DNA from: a virus
Direction: 5' to 3' (one strand)
Length of the DNA: 43,576 bases
IMG/VR virus record: IMGVR_UViG_3300028835_000233
Location: 1 to 43,576 of that record
The stretch's first letter is position 1. Every line of letters begins with the position of its first letter. The notes below the pieces were generated by a model. It was not told the DNA's origin. It was given only the letters and a program-made list of their open reading frames with translations, and did no database searches. Shown here piece after piece: positions 21,599-28,427 of this stretch. The position numbers and the translations under genes were made by a program.

Positions 21599-22624
21599 AT
21601 GAGCAATGAAATCCCCACAGACTATGACTCAGGCGATGCCATCGCCACCACCCCCAAGCATGTTGTCGAGTACAACATCACCGATACATTTCTGGCCGAG
21701 CTGGCCGAGCGCTACAAAGATGTTGATGCTTACAAGGATCACGATGTCGCCAAGGCAGCGGCCAAGGAATGCCAGCAGCTCCGCAAGACGCTCGAGGAGA
21801 AGCGCGTCGAGCTCAAGAAGGATGCCCTGGAGTATGGCCGCGCCGTCGATGGCGAGGCCAACAGGATCAAGGCCGCTATCGTCAAGGTAGAGGATCCCAT
21901 CAAGACACAGCTCGATGAGATCCGGGACGCCGAGAAGATCAAAGAGCAGGCGCGTGTCGATGAGATCGAATCACAGCTCGCGGTACTGCGAGCCTATGGT
22001 CAGGAGACTGACGGCAAGACGCTGGCCGAGCTGCAGGAATGGCAGGACAAGCTCAACGAGCTCGAGATCACCGAGGAGGTTTTCCAAGAGTTTCGCGAGC
22101 AGGCAATCGGCGCCAAGGCAGAGAGCGAGAGCCGCCTGCGCATCGCCATCGGCCACAAGCAGGCCGCCGAGGAGGAAGCCGCCAAGCTGGAACAGCAGCG
22201 CAAGGAACAGGAGGAGGAGCAGGCCAAGCTGGATGCTCAGCGCGAGGAAATCGAGGAGGGCCAGCGCAAGCTGCGCGAGCAGCAGGAAGCCGCCGAGGCC
22301 AAGGCCAAGGAGGAGCAGGAAACCAAGGATGCCGAACGGCAGGCCGAGCTCGATGCTCAGCAGGCTGAGATCGACAAACAGAATGCCGAGAAGGAGGAGC
22401 AAGAACGTAAGGAGCGAGAAAAAGCAGAGGCCGAGGCAGCGGCAGCTCGCCAAGCAGAGCTGGCGCCGGATAAGGAAAAACTTGAAAGGCTGGCCAACAT
22501 AATCGAGGCGACCGAGCTGCCCACGGTTGCCTCGCAACAAGCAGAGGATGTCATCAGCTACGTGAAATCAGAAATCAAATCGATAGCCAACAACATCCGG
22601 CACTACGCAGGAGAAATGGAATGA
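21599..22624 (+). CDS. Coiled-coil protein of the recombination operon
   Basis: A 341-residue protein. Residues 45-95 and 195-300 are strongly heptad-like and very rich in Glu, Lys, Gln and Ala (for example KLEQQRKEQEEEQAKLDAQR). It sits directly before an ERF annealing protein, the same place where many phages have a DUF1351-type or similar coiled-coil accessory. It likely forms a long helical oligomer that helps the annealing protein. The ACCTACGAGG ribosome site resembles those in the accessory operon. Confidence 0.7.
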   Translation: MSNEIPTDYDSGDAIATTPKHVVEYNITDTFLAELAERYKDVDAYKDHDVAKAAAKECQQLRKTLEEKRVELKKDALEYGRAVDGEANRIKAAIVKVEDPIKTQLDEIRDAEKIKEQARVDEIESQLAVLRAYGQETDGKTLAELQEWQDKLNELEITEEVFQEFREQAIGAKAESESRLRIAIGHKQAAEEEAAKLEQQRKEQEEEQAKLDAQREEIEEGQRKLREQQEAAEAKAKEEQETKDAERQAELDAQQAEIDKQNAEKEEQERKEREKAEAEAAAARQAELAPDKEKLERLANIIEATELPTVASQQAEDVISYVKSEIKSIANNIRHYAGEME

Positions 22625-23472
22625 CTGAGGAACTTTCAAACAGGCCTGACGATCAGGCACCACCGTACAGCGAGATGTCACCCACCGACGCCCCGCCGCC
22701 ATCCGAAATGCTTCACAGGATCATGCTCGATGCGCCCATAGATCGCAGCGCGCTATACACGGCGCTCGCAGCAGCTCAGGGCGAGATCACGGCAGCCGAG
22801 GCCACGCAGACCGCCGACGCCGGCAGCTACCAGTTCAAGTATGCCGATCTGGCAGCCTGCCTCGAGGTAATCCGCAAGCCGCTGTCGAATAACGGGCTGT
22901 GTCTGATACAGCTCCCATCGCTGATCGATGGCGAGGTACACATGGAGACGATACTGGCCCATGAATCCGGCCAGTCGATCTCATGCGAGATGTCGATGCG
23001 CCCGGACAAGGGCGGGCCCCAGGCTATCGGCGCCACCATGACATACCTGCGCCGCTACAGTCTGTCGGCCATGCTCGGTGTCGCCCAGTACGATGACGAC
23101 GCCGCCAGCGCCACCAAGGGCGCCGACGAGTATGACCGCCTGAGCCCGCGGGACATTGACGAGATCCTGCAGAAGGCTGACGAGCTGTTCGATGACAAGG
23201 CAGATTTTGTGATCGAGCAGATGGTGACGCTGGTATTCAACGTGAAGCATCTGGCTGATGTGCCGGGCGACCAGCTCAAGACGGCGCTTAGCCGGCTGCA
23301 GAATACCTACAGCCGGGAGCAGAAAAAGGCCAAGGATGCCGAGAAGGCGCCAGTCGCCAAGCCGAAGGCCAAGCCCAAGCCGAAGGCCAAGCCTGAGACA
23401 GATCAGGACGGCCTGCCCCCGACATCACGACAGGACGCCGACGAACGGGAGCCCGGATCGGACGATGAGTAG
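22621..23472 (+). CDS. ERF-family single-strand annealing protein
   Basis: A 283-residue protein. SYQFKYADLAACLEVIRKPL, NNGLCLIQLP, then GGPQAIGATMTYLRRYSLSA followed by MLGVAQYDDDAA are hallmark segments of the ERF family (PF04404). It anneals complementary single strands during phage recombination and genome circularisation. The C-terminal 60 residues are Lys/Pro-rich (KAKPKPKAKP) and disordered, a likely interaction tail. The ATGA overlap with the coiled-coil gene and the adjacency to YqaJ form an exonuclease-annealing pair. Confidence 0.88.
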   Translation: MTEELSNRPDDQAPPYSEMSPTDAPPPSEMLHRIMLDAPIDRSALYTALAAAQGEITAAEATQTADAGSYQFKYADLAACLEVIRKPLSNNGLCLIQLPSLIDGEVHMETILAHESGQSISCEMSMRPDKGGPQAIGATMTYLRRYSLSAMLGVAQYDDDAASATKGADEYDRLSPRDIDEILQKADELFDDKADFVIEQMVTLVFNVKHLADVPGDQLKTALSRLQNTYSREQKKAKDAEKAPVAKPKAKPKPKAKPETDQDGLPPTSRQDADEREPGSDDE

Positions 23473-23725
23473 CTTCAATCATCGAATCGCTCGCCTTAAC
23501 GGCATTGATCGTGGCTGGCGTGGCGCTTTCGGTGAAACCTGCCGGCATGGCCGCAACCGCAAGAGAAATCCTGATGGTTGCGGCAAGCCGGTCGAGTTTG
23601 TCGTGATGTATGACTACGTGACTGGCCGAGCCGGTCGCGTCACTGATTCGCAGCGTGGCAAGTGCCGAGAACACGCGGAGCAGTTTGCCAAAAAGCATGA
23701 CTGCCCCATGCCGGCAGACACCTGA
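23465..23725 (+). CDS. Small Cys/His-rich protein between annealing protein and exonuclease
   Basis: An 86-residue protein from MSSFNHRIARLNGIDRGWRG, with CRHGRNRKRNPDGCGK and later RGKCREHAEQFAKKHDCP. The cysteines and histidines suggest one zinc site. The start at 23465 overlaps the ERF stop; a longer upstream frame lies inside ERF and is rejected. Role unknown. Confidence 0.6.
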   Translation: MSSFNHRIARLNGIDRGWRGAFGETCRHGRNRKRNPDGCGKPVEFVVMYDYVTGRAGRVTDSQRGKCREHAEQFAKKHDCPMPADT

Positions 23726-24396
23726 TGGAATGCCGCATAGTTCAGGTCGAGCAGGGATCTGACGAGTGGCTGGATCTCAGGCGCACCCGAGTAACGGCCT
23801 CCTGCCTGCGCAAGGTCATGGCCAAGAAAGACACCAAGGCCTACACCAAGTACAGGCAGGAGATCGTGCTCGAGCTCCTCGGGCACAAGAACGTCGAGGA
23901 GACGCCTGAGTGGGCCCGTGAGGGCCGGGAGCATGAGCCCAAGGCCTTGGCCGGCTACCAGTGGAGATTCGAGCAGGCAGTCGAGCACAACATTTTCCTG
24001 ATCCATAAGCAGTACGACTGGCTGGCGGCCTCGCCTGACTTCTTGCATATCAACCCGGACGCCCAGTATGACGAGGGCGGCGAGATGAAAATTCGCAAGC
24101 TGTATAAGAACTATCGCAAGGTAGTGGCCGACGCCGACATCCACAAAGGAAAGACCCGGTGCATCCCTGCAGCCGACCGGCATCAGGTTCAGGGCGCGAT
24201 GTGGCTGACTGGCTATGCCTTCTGGTGGTATGTTAATTATTACATCGGTGACGATCTCGAGGGCGGCCAGGTGCAGAAAATTCACCGCGTACCAGTGCCC
24301 CGAGATGACGAGCTGATCGAGCGCATGGAGGAGCGCTGCATCGAATTCATGAAGGAATGTTACGAGCGAGCGGAGCTGGAATATGAGTCAAGATAA
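23725..24396 (+). CDS. YqaJ-like (lambda-exonuclease-type) recombination nuclease
   Basis: A 223-residue exonuclease of the YqaJ viral recombinase family. QGSDEWLDLRRTRVTASCL starts the fold, EGREHEPKALAGY follows, and the PD-(D/E)XK active site is D104 in ASPDF with E119 and K121 in GEMKIR. It processes double-strand ends to give 3' single strands for the ERF protein. The insertion between D104 and E119 is typical. Overlaps its neighbours slightly. Confidence 0.86.
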   Translation: MECRIVQVEQGSDEWLDLRRTRVTASCLRKVMAKKDTKAYTKYRQEIVLELLGHKNVEETPEWAREGREHEPKALAGYQWRFEQAVEHNIFLIHKQYDWLAASPDFLHINPDAQYDEGGEMKIRKLYKNYRKVVADADIHKGKTRCIPAADRHQVQGAMWLTGYAFWWYVNYYIGDDLEGGQVQKIHRVPVPRDDELIERMEERCIEFMKECYERAELEYESR

Positions 24397-24691
24397 ACCC
24401 GGAACAGAGATCGATCCCGAGACGATGCTGCCACGCGGGCAGCAGCCCGAGGATGATGGCGTCGAGCGTATCCATCTGGAGCCCTGCCCCTGCGGCAAGA
24501 CGCCGACGATGCTGATGGTCGAGCTGGAGACTAACAAGAAGCGTGGCCACACATTCGGAGATTGCTGCGGCGAATGGATGATCGAATTCAACAACAACTA
24601 CAACGTGGACAAAGACAAGATGGCAGAGCGGGCCAAGGTCGCGTGGAACCGAGCCACGCGGCGCCCTTGGCGCTTACCGATTTCCTCGTAG
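24383..24691 (+). CDS. Lar-like restriction-alleviation zinc-ribbon protein
   Basis: A 102-residue protein. LEPCPCGKTPTMLMVELETN then FGDCCGEWMIEF, then a helix ending VAWNRATR, is the layout of Lar-type restriction alleviation proteins (PF14354): two cysteine pairs and a WN-x-R end. In some phages Lar counters host type I restriction. The PC-x-CG first pair is slightly degenerate. Last gene before a strong terminator. Confidence 0.62.
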   Translation: MSQDKPGTEIDPETMLPRGQQPEDDGVERIHLEPCPCGKTPTMLMVELETNKKRGHTFGDCCGEWMIEFNNNYNVDKDKMAERAKVAWNRATRRPWRLPISS

Positions 24692-24735
24692 GAAACCGGC
24701 CCTCGCCAGCCGGCTGCTGAAATGGCGGGAGGAAA

Positions 24736-24761
24736 GGGCGCATACCTGCGCCCTTTTTTTT
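24736..24761 (+). terminator. Rho-independent terminator of the recombination operon
   Basis: GGGCGC (24736-24741) pairs with GCGCCC (24748-24753), loop ATACCT, followed by eight T. It ends the operon 45 bases after the Lar-like gene. Confidence 0.9.
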
Positions 24762-24768
24762 GCGCAAC

Positions 24769-24783
24769 TGTAACTAAGTTACA
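24769..24783. promoter_or_regulatory. Perfect 15-bp palindrome, operator candidate
   Basis: TGTAACTAAGTTACA reads the same on both strands about its central base. It lies just after the terminator and 70 bases upstream of the next promoter. Binding of a dimeric regulator is inferred. Confidence 0.45.
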
Positions 24784-24851
24784 CCTGCAGGCCAGTGAGC
24801 TCGGTCGAGCTCGAGGCCAAAAACTCACGTAAGAGTATGAAAAATAAGGGA

Positions 24852-24895
24852 TGTTATACTATGTGGGCAGTAGAAACCCCGGCATGGGGCCGGGG
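24852..24895 (+). promoter_or_regulatory. Extended -10 promoter and leader hairpin of a one-gene unit
   Basis: TGTTATACT (24852-24860) is an extended -10 element; no good -35 is seen. About 17 bases downstream of the likely start CCCCGGC (24877-24883) pairs with GCCGGGG (24889-24895), loop ATGGG. The leader then reaches an AGAGGAG site at 24914-24920. The hairpin resembles the one in the candidate small RNA at 20858 and may attenuate or be bound. Confidence 0.55.
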
Positions 24896-24926
24896 CTGTG
24901 TTCTGGCTTCCCAAGAGGAGATCAAG

Positions 24927-25145
24927 ATGTATGAATCCACGGGAAAACCAAGTGTAGCAAAATTCCGCGCTCGCTTGGAAGTTATACGCAAGGCCTCGGC
25001 ATCAGGCCACGCCCTTGCGATGCGGTGGAACCCGAAAGGGCGCTACTACCAGATGCAGCGCGAGCTGATCGCGCTATTCAAGGCGAACGAGGAAGTAGCG
25101 AAGGACTGGCTTGCCTACATTGATGCCGGGAGGAGACGGCGATAA
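24927..25145 (+). CDS. Small hypothetical protein, monocistronic unit
   Basis: A 72-residue basic helical protein, MYESTGKPSVAKFRARLEVI onward, ending YIDAGRRRR. It has its own promoter, leader hairpin and terminator, so it is expressed separately from all neighbours, like a moron gene. No family or motif is recognised. A small regulator or host-interaction protein is possible. Confidence 0.62.
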   Translation: MYESTGKPSVAKFRARLEVIRKASASGHALAMRWNPKGRYYQMQRELIALFKANEEVAKDWLAYIDAGRRRR

Positions 25146-25152
25146 ATAAATT

Positions 25153-25177
25153 GGGCGCCTTCGGGCGCCCTTTTTTT
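25153..25177 (+). terminator. Strong terminator between convergent operons
   Basis: GGGCGCC (25153-25159), TTCG loop, GGCGCCC (25164-25170), then seven T. The T-run runs into the stop codon of the convergent minus-strand gene. On the other strand the stem is followed by AATTTATTT, so it may work in both directions. Confidence 0.9.
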
Positions 25178-25493
25178 ATGGATTGTCAGGATCGCGACCA
25201 AGCAGGACGGCAAAGGCCTGCTCGACCCGGCGCTCGTTATCCGCGATGTCCTCGGCATTCTCCTCACCAGTACGCTTGTTGTCTGCGATGTTGGTATCCA
25301 TCGACACGATCTTGGAGTCGGTGCCGATATCCTGAGAAGCCAGGGCTGACTCCACATTGACCGATACCCGCCAGTCGAGGATCAGGTAGCCCACCGTGGA
25401 CACGGCAGCAAAGACCGCTGCCATTGCAACGATCAGCGTTTTGAATTCGCGGATCACATCTGCGAGTTTTGGTTTACCGGTTGTGTCATTCAT
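25176..25493 (-). CDS. Membrane-anchored coiled-coil protein, end of the lysis cluster
   Basis: A 105-residue protein from MNDTTGKPKLADVIREFKTL, chosen for the ATGA overlap with the upstream gene. Residues 18-37 form a transmembrane helix (IVAMAAVFAAVSTVGYLIL). The rest is charged and helical. It may be a second holin-like or membrane accessory of lysis, or an unrelated inner-membrane protein; the sequence does not decide. Confidence 0.6.
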   Translation of the reverse strand: MNDTTGKPKLADVIREFKTLIVAMAAVFAAVSTVGYLILDWRVSVNVESALASQDIGTDSKIVSMDTNIADNKRTGEENAEDIADNERRVEQAFAVLLGRDPDNP

Positions 25494-26241
25494 TTTTCGG
25501 CCGTCCCTTGGCTTGCTGAATGTACTCCCAAGCCCGCTGCTTGTCCTCCTCGCTGATGCCCGGCTCCTGCTGGACAATCACCGGCGCGGGCCGCTGCGCG
25601 AGGCGCTCCTCATACTGGGCGAGCTGCTCGAGTATCTGGGCCTGCTGCATCTGCACCACTTCCAGCTCCTCGTCATGCTCATCCTCGATGACCTGATGCT
25701 CCTCATAGCGGGCAGCCTGATCGTACAGCTCGGCCAGCTCAGGTGGATTGACAGTAGGCGTCAGCTCTTGATCGAGCCAGCACTCCTCGGCGGTCAGGTA
25801 TTTGTTGCTGATTTCCTTGATGTCGCAGCGCATCTTGGCAGCAAAATCGTGCTTGCCATTCAGCTCGTAGAATAGGGCAGCGCACCAAGGATTTAGTTCA
25901 TTGGTCTGCCGGCTGACGACGAACGTGCCCCACTGCTCGGAGCCCATGCAATTCTGGCCCTCATTGATATCAACATCCCCCAGGCTATGCGAAAAAGCAT
26001 AGGCCCGATTGCTACCAGTGTTGATCGAGGTATCGCCACCGATCATGTCACCACCGATCAGATCACCAGTGGCAGCCGTGGCCGTGGCCCCGGCATTCGC
26101 CGCAGCATCAGCGGCCGCAGTCGCAGTCGCGGTCGCGCCATCGTCATCGTCACCGCTTGCCCAGACCGGTGCGGCAAACAGGAACAGCATTGCCACCGCC
26201 ATCAGGAAAACGAACAGTTTTACATGGATCCCCAGTTTCAT
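25486..26241 (-). CDS. Secreted protein with signal peptide, unknown function
   Basis: A 251-residue protein. Residues 1-29 form a clear Sec signal peptide ending in VWASG. An Ala/Thr repeat-like stretch follows (ATATATAAADAAANAGATAT), then GDLIGGDMIGGD, a central cysteine-containing domain (MGSEQWGTFVVSRQTNELNP then WCAALFYELN), and a Gln/Glu-rich helical C-terminus with coiled-coil character. Similar secreted proteins occur in phage lysis regions in my memory, without known role. It follows the spanin genes directly. Confidence 0.65.
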   Translation of the reverse strand: MKLGIHVKLFVFLMAVAMLFLFAAPVWASGDDDDGATATATAAADAAANAGATATAATGDLIGGDMIGGDTSINTGSNRAYAFSHSLGDVDINEGQNCMGSEQWGTFVVSRQTNELNPWCAALFYELNGKHDFAAKMRCDIKEISNKYLTAEECWLDQELTPTVNPPELAELYDQAARYEEHQVIEDEHDEELEVVQMQQAQILEQLAQYEERLAQRPAPVIVQQEPGISEEDKQRAWEYIQQAKGRPKNE

Positions 26242-26672
26242 AGCGCTAACCCCGCCGCCAGCAAGACAATCAAAACATTCCGCATCAGATTATCCATCAT
26301 GTGATCCTGCCGCTCCTGCTCGAGCGACTCCTCACGGACCTCCATCCAGATGCCTGCATAGCGGGCGCATTCTATCAGCTCGGTGACTTCCACGTTGCGC
26401 GCCTCGAGCGCCGCAGCATTCTCCGAGGCAACACGCTCATTTGTCACTGCAGCTACACGTACCTGCGTGAGCTGGACGATACCGGCGCGGTCGAAGGTCG
26501 CACTGGCCTGAGTGCTCGATGTCTCTACGGGCATCTCAGGGACGCTCACGGGCTGGCCGACTTCGGGAGATGGTCCCGGAATTTCGCAGGTCGGGAGCTC
26601 AGTCGGCGTCGAGCTGCACCCCATCAACAGGCTTGCGCCAAGAATCCAGCAGATCAGCCATCGATTCGTCAT
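26238..26672 (-). CDS. Outer-membrane lipoprotein spanin with C-terminal transmembrane segment
   Basis: A 144-residue protein with a lipoprotein signal ending in SLLMGC (Cys19), so it should be lipid-anchored to the outer membrane. The last 15 residues (MRNVLIVLLAAGLAL) form a hydrophobic segment that can sit in the inner membrane. Lipobox plus C-terminal span is the topology of a single-protein spanin like phage T1 gp11, which bridges both membranes and fuses them at lysis. Its first 25 codons overlap the upstream gene, as an o-spanin does with its i-spanin. Confidence 0.68.
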   Translation of the reverse strand: MTNRWLICWILGASLLMGCSSTPTELPTCEIPGPSPEVGQPVSVPEMPVETSSTQASATFDRAGIVQLTQVRVAAVTNERVASENAAALEARNVEVTELIECARYAGIWMEVREESLEQERQDHMMDNLMRNVLIVLLAAGLAL

Positions 26673-26910
26673 TGGTCCCTACCTTGTCCATGATTTTCTT
26701 GCCCTGCTCGCCGGCCACCACGGCATTGCGCTGGTGCTTGTCGGCTTTGATGCCGGCCTTGTGCGCCTTGGCCTTGGCCCTGCCCGAGCCCTCGAGGATC
26801 AGGTCGTCACGCTGCTTGCCTGCTTTGACAGCAGCTCGGGAGGGCCCGCCGAGGATGTAGAACGCGAACAGCGCCAGCAACCCCGCGGCTGCGTACAGCC
26901 ACTTTTTCAT
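26599..26910 (-). CDS. Inner-membrane spanin candidate
   Basis: A 103-residue protein with an N-terminal transmembrane helix (residues 4-21) and a positively charged, helical periplasmic part (GSGRAKAKAHKAGIKADKHQ). It overlaps the lipoprotein gene by 74 bases in another frame, the classic Rz/Rz1 arrangement. If correct, it would pair with the lipoprotein. The helical part is less coiled-coil-like than in Rz, so a small membrane protein of other function remains possible. Confidence 0.58.
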   Translation of the reverse strand: MKKWLYAAAGLLALFAFYILGGPSRAAVKAGKQRDDLILEGSGRAKAKAHKAGIKADKHQRNAVVAGEQGKKIMDKVGTNDESMADLLDSWRKPVDGVQLDAD

Positions 26911-27164
26911 TTCGCGACACCGCCCAGGCTATTGGCCATGTACCCCGCCATGAATGCCGAGGCGTAGCTCAGCTCGCCGGCTGCCATGAGTCCGAGGAAG
27001 CCACCAGCGCCAGCCAGCACGGTGAGCGCGGTGCGATACGGGTACTTGGTGAGCCAGTCTTTGAGCTGGTAGTCCTCATCGGTTTTGCGAACCTCCACCA
27101 CTTTCTTGATGATGTGCGCAAACGTGCCGACGAGCAGTGCGAGTATCAGGTAAACGTATTCCAT
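26907..27164 (-). CDS. Holin
   Basis: An 85-residue protein with two hydrophobic segments (about residues 2-20 and 45-75), a charged loop (KKVVEVRKTDEDYQLKDWLT) and a small C-terminus. Size, spans and position between endolysin and spanin genes fit a class II-like holin, which opens the inner membrane at a set time. The ATG at 27164 has the better AGGAG spacing; a GTG one codon earlier would also work. No second short start for an antiholin is evident. Confidence 0.68.
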   Translation of the reverse strand: MEYVYLILALLVGTFAHIIKKVVEVRKTDEDYQLKDWLTKYPYRTALTVLAGAGGFLGLMAAGELSYASAFMAGYMANSLGGVAK

Positions 27165-27250
27165 CACGATCTCCTATCCTGAGCAGCCCGATCCATTTCT
27201 CTGCGGCCGACCGGGCGGTGGCCTGTTACACGGTGGATCCGGGCATGGCC

Positions 27251-27601
27251 CTACGGCAGGGACACAGAAAAACCTGTAGGTGCCTCCGGTTTGGACGGAT
27301 CGACAGTAAAATTTACGCTGTTGCTGGCATCAGACTCCTCGCCGTTGACCGCGACCGTGGTCGCGTGGCAGTTGTAGGATCCGGCCGGCAGTGGCGGTGA
27401 TGTCCACGTATCGGTGCCGCCTGTATTCGGCACATTGCCGAGCAGTACGGCATTGCAAAAGATGTTGTAGCTGGCGATGTCGCCGTCAGGCAGGGGAGTG
27501 CCATCGGTATTCTGAGTCGGCGGTGTCCAGTCGAATGTTTTGGGCTCGACCGCAAATACGAGCGGGGCACAAAGGATCAGGCAGTACAGCAGTTTCCTCA
27601 T
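27251..27601 (-). CDS. Secreted fibronectin-type-III-like protein
   Basis: A 116-residue protein with an 18-residue signal peptide (MRKLLYCLILCAPLVFA) and one FN3-type beta-sandwich domain: FDWTPPTQNTDGTPLPDGDI, SYNIFCNAVLLG, and GSYNCHATTVAVNGEESDAS. Single FN3 domains in phages usually decorate virions or bind surfaces. Here it lies between endolysin and holin and is exported, so a periplasmic or surface role late in infection is more likely. Function not shown. Confidence 0.65.
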   Translation of the reverse strand: MRKLLYCLILCAPLVFAVEPKTFDWTPPTQNTDGTPLPDGDIASYNIFCNAVLLGNVPNTGGTDTWTSPPLPAGSYNCHATTVAVNGEESDASNSVNFTVDPSKPEAPTGFSVSLP

Positions 27602-28047
27602 GTCAGTCTCCTCACACCGAGCAGGCGATCCGCAGGATACCGCGAAACCTTGACGGTGTCAGATTGATTGCCGCCCAGTACCTCGATGAAGTCACCGAAT
27701 TGGCCAGCATAAAAACCTACGTGGCCGGGTGCCTCGATCACTTCGGGCCCCGGCTGCTCACCCTTGCCGCGCTTGAGCACCACGACATCGAAACCTACCT
27801 TGGCCTCATTGAGCGGGATCCCCTTGCCGATCTCCAGCCATGACCGGGCGCGCAGGCTCTTGGACCGCGGCAGCCGCAGCAGCTTGGCGACAAAGTTCAC
27901 GAATGCACTGCACCACGGAACCTCGTCATCCTGTGGCCAGTCGTTGTCAGTTTTGAGCATGGCCAGGATCAGCGGATTGTCGAGGCCGCCGCCCATTTCC
28001 TTCTCGCCAGTGAATACTTGTGCGATGTCGAATGCTGTTACGTTCAT
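27598..28047 (-). CDS. Endolysin, TIGR02594 / NlpC-CHAP-type peptidase
   Basis: A 149-residue cell-wall peptidase. VPWCSAFVNFVAKLLRLPRS carries the catalytic Cys46, GHVGFYAG carries the catalytic His109, and ends in EVLGGNQSDTVKVSRYPADR then LLGVRRL, hallmark of the TIGR02594 family. It cuts peptidoglycan stem peptides to release virions. No signal peptide, so it needs the holin. Tight junctions with both neighbours. Confidence 0.86.
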   Translation of the reverse strand: MNVTAFDIAQVFTGEKEMGGGLDNPLILAMLKTDNDWPQDDEVPWCSAFVNFVAKLLRLPRSKSLRARSWLEIGKGIPLNEAKVGFDVVVLKRGKGEQPGPEVIEAPGHVGFYAGQFGDFIEVLGGNQSDTVKVSRYPADRLLGVRRLT

Positions 28048-28427
28048 GGTTGTCCGATCCTGTTCCTGATGTTGGAGTTTACCGTGCCGAAATTGAGCAG
28101 GGGCATCCCTGCATTGGCCCGGATGTCATTGAGCTGATCGACCATCTCCTTGATGATCGCGGTGACAATCGAATCATCATCGAATTCGTCCTTGGACTCA
28201 TCGAGGGCCACATCGGCAACGTGATCGGCATAATCCTGATGCACCGTAGCGATGTCGGCTGCATAGTCGATGGCCTTCTGGTCGAGCGCGGCCTGACTGA
28301 TGACGCCCTCATCGACACCGAATTCGTTGCCGGCCTCCATCTGAGCGAAGCCGTGTTCATTGCCAATAAACCAGTTAAAGGCCCTTACGCTGTTGCCTAC
28401 CGGCAGTATTACAGTCCTGAGTGCCAT
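28044..28427 (-). CDS. Hypothetical protein downstream of tail fibre
   Basis: A 127-residue acidic, helical protein (MALRTVILPVGNSVRAFNWF onward, with DVALDESKDEFDDDSIVTAI). It may be a chaperone or small tail component from its position between a tail fibre and the endolysin. No family recognised. Overlaps its neighbours by 1-4 bases. Confidence 0.6.
   Translation of the reverse strand: MALRTVILPVGNSVRAFNWFIGNEHGFAQMEAGNEFGVDEGVISQAALDQKAIDYAADIATVHQDYADHVADVALDESKDEFDDDSIVTAIIKEMVDQLNDIRANAGMPLLNFGTVNSNIRNRIGQP

Noticed and set aside
21971-22540. A Leu-rich 189-residue minus-strand frame that looks like a membrane protein
   Set aside because: It is the antisense of Glu/Lys/Gln-codon repeats in the coiled-coil gene, which always read as Leu/Phe runs on the other strand.
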